This document shows, piece after piece, positions 61,334 to 64,000 of a DNA stretch of 64,000 nt. Made by a program: the position numbers and the translations under genes. Source of the DNA: JAHDCJ01 sp039028895 (lineage in GTDB: Bacteria; Bacteroidota; Bacteroidia; Chitinophagales; Saprospiraceae); contig JBCCHF010000003.1 of assembly GCA_039028895.1 (NCBI GenBank), positions 186,001 through 250,000 of the forward strand, written 5' to 3'. The notes below the pieces were generated by a model, which worked only from the letters and a program-made list of their open reading frames with translations, made no database searches and was not told the origin of the DNA. Each line of letters starts with the position of its first letter. Position 1 is the first letter of the stretch.

Positions 61334-61447
61334 GATATTAGAATTTAGGTTTTGATGAACCTTGGTTGAATGCCAATAGGTTGAATTTTCTATTATTTTA
61401 AACAGAAAATTGACATTATTAGTTCAAAAAAACCAGGCTTCCTGATA

Positions 61448-64000
61448 TCAATTAACAGCGTCTTCTTCTGGTGCTTTTTTGACCTTCATCTGCACGGATT
61501 TTGCCGCTGTCAGCATCTCACTCAACTGGGTCAGCATTTCGGGGGTTAAATCCTTGATGTCGAACTCGATATTGAGTTTTCCGGACTGACTGATATAGGC
61601 CTGTTCCTCAATTTCCTGAACACTCGGATTGTCGAAGGTTTCAATTTCCGGTTCAATCGGTTCCTTGACGATGACCTTATGCGGATTAATCTGTTCGACC
61701 AGGTCATTTTTCATTCTGAGTAACGGGAAGAGGTGACCTTCAGTGAGACCTGTTGTGCGATTTGTTATGGACAACAGTTCCTTTTCGATATTATCGCAGA
61801 AGTTATTGACAAAGACCCTTTCTCCATCAAGTACAGCATTGCCTTTTGAAAATTCTTTAACAATGACATCAAGGAAGCGGATTTTGTAGGGAATCTCGCC
61901 GTCAAAGAGGTAAATCTCGAAGTTGTTGTTTTCCTTCCATTCGAGGTAGTATGGAGCGCCCCATTCCTGTGCCTGAGCTTCCAGCGTTTCCCTGTCCAGA
62001 ACTTTTTCTACTGTTGTCGTTTTTGCTTGCAGACCTTTGATGTCAACATTGATCAGGTATCGGTCTTCGCCCGAAAGTTTTTCAAACAGCTCATTGACTG
62101 GAATGCCGTAGGTGTCAGTCAGTATAGCAAGTTTACTGTCATCAAAAGCAAAAATAGTATCCCTGGGGACCGTGGCGACTGTGTAATAGAAGATCTCCTC
62201 TTCTATTTTTGAGATAAACGGTACTGGGATGTCATCTTTGAGGCTATCCAGTTTGGAGTAGAGTGAGCGCAACCAAACGATGCGATCATCGTTGCTTGAC
62301 AACTCAATGCCACTTTCATGCAGCCAGTGGCACATTTTCCTGATCGCAGCAGGATCATTGTTTGACATATCATTTATCTGCTTCCGACTAACTTCCCCTT
62401 CATTTGTAAGGAAATATTTTCTGAAGGCTATGTTGCTGGATTCAGAACCATGAAGACCTGCAGCCTGCAAGAAGGCGAATTTGTCACCAGTTTGCCCTAC
62501 TTCAAGCCATTCTCGCATCCAATCGGGAATCTGTTCTGCTTCAAGCGCATAATCGTCTGGATAGACGTAATCGACAAAGTTAATATCCCAGAGGAATCCT
62601 TTAAAAGGCCCGGTGTTCAAAACAATACCTGGTTTCTGATCCTCCATCCATTTCATGTAAATGAAGTCAAGCGTTTTACGAAACAGAACATCATCCGGCT
62701 CTTCGGCTTTGAGCGGGGTAGCGATGAAGGTTGATTTGTCGAAACACGGATCCAGAAGGATTGCGTTATTGTGATATCTGAAAATGGGTTTTTTGTCCAT
62801 CTTCAGCAAGGCATCAAGTCCAGAATACACAGAAGCATCTATAATCGCAGTTGGTTCAATAAATGGCGTTGGATTGACGTAAAGGAAATCCGATTTATGC
62901 ATTTCAGCATTCCCGCCAAGGGTTTGAATGCTGAAATCACGGAACCACTGGCTATTGTTATTGGTTTTGGCCATCAATAGCAGGAAGGCCAATTGATGTG
63001 CATTGCCTAATATTTTATCACCTTGTTTTAATTTGTTGAAAATATGGCGTTTATCTTTTTGTTCTGGTCCAAAAAAGACTTTTTTCATCAACCACTCCGG
63101 ACTTTTCAGGTCTGGGAACTGGGTGGATAGTTCGTGAAGCATATTGAACACCGACTTGAGTTCCGGCAATATTTCGTCGAGTTGTAAGATGTATTTGCCT
63201 GCTCTTTCTACTTCGAAAATAACTTCAGGGTTAAATCCAATATCGGCCAGGTTCCAAACCTTATTTTCAGCATCTTCAATAAAGATTTTTTTGATGAGTG
63301 TCTGTCGGTTAGCATCCTTCTTTTTGAATACCTGCAGCGACTGGTGCTCAAGCGTAGTTTGGTCATAGATTGCACCTAGTTTGAGCGTGATCTTATCCAA
63401 TTTTTCAAACACTTGTTCTTTGATATCCGTATTTCCACTTTCGACAAGCAGGGCCGACATCAATTCCGGATCATTGGATCTGCTGAGGATTTTGAATAAT
63501 TCGCTGCCTTTGACGAGCCCCCGGTTGCGATGGTCGGGGAAGTACAACTCCTGCGGCAGTGGTTGATACCTGTCGCCGAATGCTGCGGCTATAGACTGGT
63601 GTAAAGTTGCTTTTTTCTTTTCAAGGAAATAGGGCACCAATTTTTCTCGCCTGGCGATGGTATAGACTTTTTTAGTTTCGCTTTCAATGATATAATAGTA
63701 GCTGAAAAGATCTTCCATAGCCTCATCCATAAACTGCAATAAGGCTTTTAGAGCATTTTGCGGAAGCTCATCTTGATTAAGAATCAGCGACCTGGTCAAT
63801 TTGCCCATATTGGTTTTAAAAGGATTCTTTTCCAGGAAAGGTAAAACCTCCTGATGTGGTAAGTGAAGACTGGTCAACTTATAAACTGCTTGCTTCAGAT
63901 CATCATATTTTTTAACGGATTTCAGTAGCGGATGATAAAAGGTTGCTTTTGCGGAAACAAACCCTGTTGCTTCGTCTATGAAAATATAATTGGCATGAGT
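61448..64000 (-). CDS. Large hypothetical protein, 850 C-terminal residues visible (5' end outside window)
   Basis: The frame is open from the right edge (64000) to a TGA at 61450-61448, with no stop over 850 codons; the first Met-type codon inside is a TTG at 63877 but 41 sensible codons (starting THANYIFIDEATGF) precede it, so the gene continues beyond the window. It is soluble, mixed alpha/beta and acidic, and ends with a helical segment FDIKDLTPEMLTQLSEML and a basic tail. No motif of a known enzyme was recognised. One possibility is a very large ATP-binding protein of the sacsin-like type, whose ATPase part would lie upstream; this is a guess. Confidence 0.75.
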   Translation of the reverse strand, partial: THANYIFIDEATGFVSAKATFYHPLLKSVKKYDDLKQAVYKLTSLHLPHQEVLPFLEKNPFKTNMGKLTRSLILNQDELPQNALKALLQFMDEAMEDLFSYYYIIESETKKVYTIARREKLVPYFLEKKKATLHQSIAAAFGDRYQPLPQELYFPDHRNRGLVKGSELFKILSRSNDPELMSALLVESGNTDIKEQVFEKLDKITLKLGAIYDQTTLEHQSLQVFKKKDANRQTLIKKIFIEDAENKVWNLADIGFNPEVIFEVERAGKYILQLDEILPELKSVFNMLHELSTQFPDLKSPEWLMKKVFFGPEQKDKRHIFNKLKQGDKILGNAHQLAFLLLMAKTNNNSQWFRDFSIQTLGGNAEMHKSDFLYVNPTPFIEPTAIIDASVYSGLDALLKMDKKPIFRYHNNAILLDPCFDKSTFIATPLKAEEPDDVLFRKTLDFIYMKWMEDQKPGIVLNTGPFKGFLWDINFVDYVYPDDYALEAEQIPDWMREWLEVGQTGDKFAFLQAAGLHGSESSNIAFRKYFLTNEGEVSRKQINDMSNNDPAAIRKMCHWLHESGIELSSNDDRIVWLRSLYSKLDSLKDDIPVPFISKIEEEIFYYTVATVPRDTIFAFDDSKLAILTDTYGIPVNELFEKLSGEDRYLINVDIKGLQAKTTTVEKVLDRETLEAQAQEWGAPYYLEWKENNNFEIYLFDGEIPYKIRFLDVIVKEFSKGNAVLDGERVFVNNFCDNIEKELLSITNRTTGLTEGHLFPLLRMKNDLVEQINPHKVIVKEPIEPEIETFDNPSVQEIEEQAYISQSGKLNIEFDIKDLTPEMLTQLSEMLTAAKSVQMKVKKAPEEDAVN

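Noticed and set aside
1..64000. A genomic island, prophage or defence island
   Set aside because: Gene content is mostly housekeeping, base composition looks even by eye, and no integrase, transposase, tRNA-associated attachment site or known defence gene was seen.

Overview
The window is a stretch of ordinary chromosome from a Bacteroidota bacterium, most likely of the order Cytophagales. The signs are gene content and order: uppS-bamA-ompH-ompH-murI; a glycogen-synthase-like half protein with a DUF4270 lipoprotein and glmS; DUF4290 next to murA; mutL with two rhomboids; and several upstream sequences fitting the Bacteroidota promoter TTG-N19..22-TAnnTTTG. Several genes can only start at TTG or GTG. 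I see no transposase, integrase, phage gene, tRNA, rRNA, CRISPR array or riboswitch. Gene assignments rest on motif reading alone, without database searches.

Layout. 1-5.7 kb: envelope biogenesis (end of uppS, bamA, three ompH/skp paralogues with murI between the second and third), closed by a strong terminator. 5.7-12.9 kb, minus strand: an M50 membrane protease, murA, a DUF4290 protein, glmS, a DUF4270 lipoprotein and the GlgA-like half protein. 13-16.8 kb: panC, a flippase-like membrane protein, the heptose adenylyltransferase rfaE2, and a convergent FtsX/MacB-type permease. 17-27.4 kb: single enzymes and transporters (sulfatase-fold protein, MscS channel, S9 peptidase, cyclase-family protein, PhyH oxygenase, rhodanese, LysE exporter, PurF-like amidotransferase). 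27.6-36.9 kb, plus strand: mutL, two rhomboid proteases, an EEP-family protein, cysS, two membrane proteins and an M28/glutaminyl-cyclase-like lipoprotein.

36.9-49.5 kb is the most distinctive part. A RavA-like MoxR ATPase and a VWA protein run on the minus strand. Diverging from them are two exported TPR proteins followed closely by moaD; then come moaE and a molybdenum hydroxylase operon (CoxS-CoxL-CoxM-like) with its own MoxR/VWA pair (CoxD/CoxE-like). The large subunit has the AYRGAGR signature of the poorly understood form II group, not the AYRCSFR signature of true CO dehydrogenases. MoaD/MoaE supply the molybdopterin dithiolene, and CoxD/CoxE probably mature the enzyme.

49.6-64 kb: a VOC protein, an ALDH7 dehydrogenase with a good promoter, a FIST-domain sensor / PAS histidine kinase / single-domain response regulator operon resembling NosP-type nitric oxide signalling, a B12-dependent ribonucleotide reductase, a membrane LytTR regulator, a DoxX protein, and the 850-residue C-terminal part of a large unrecognised protein that runs off the right edge.

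An unexpected non-coding pattern is short 7-bp-periodic repeats that begin inside or directly after stop codons (uppS, panC, the 34.5 kb membrane gene, DoxX).
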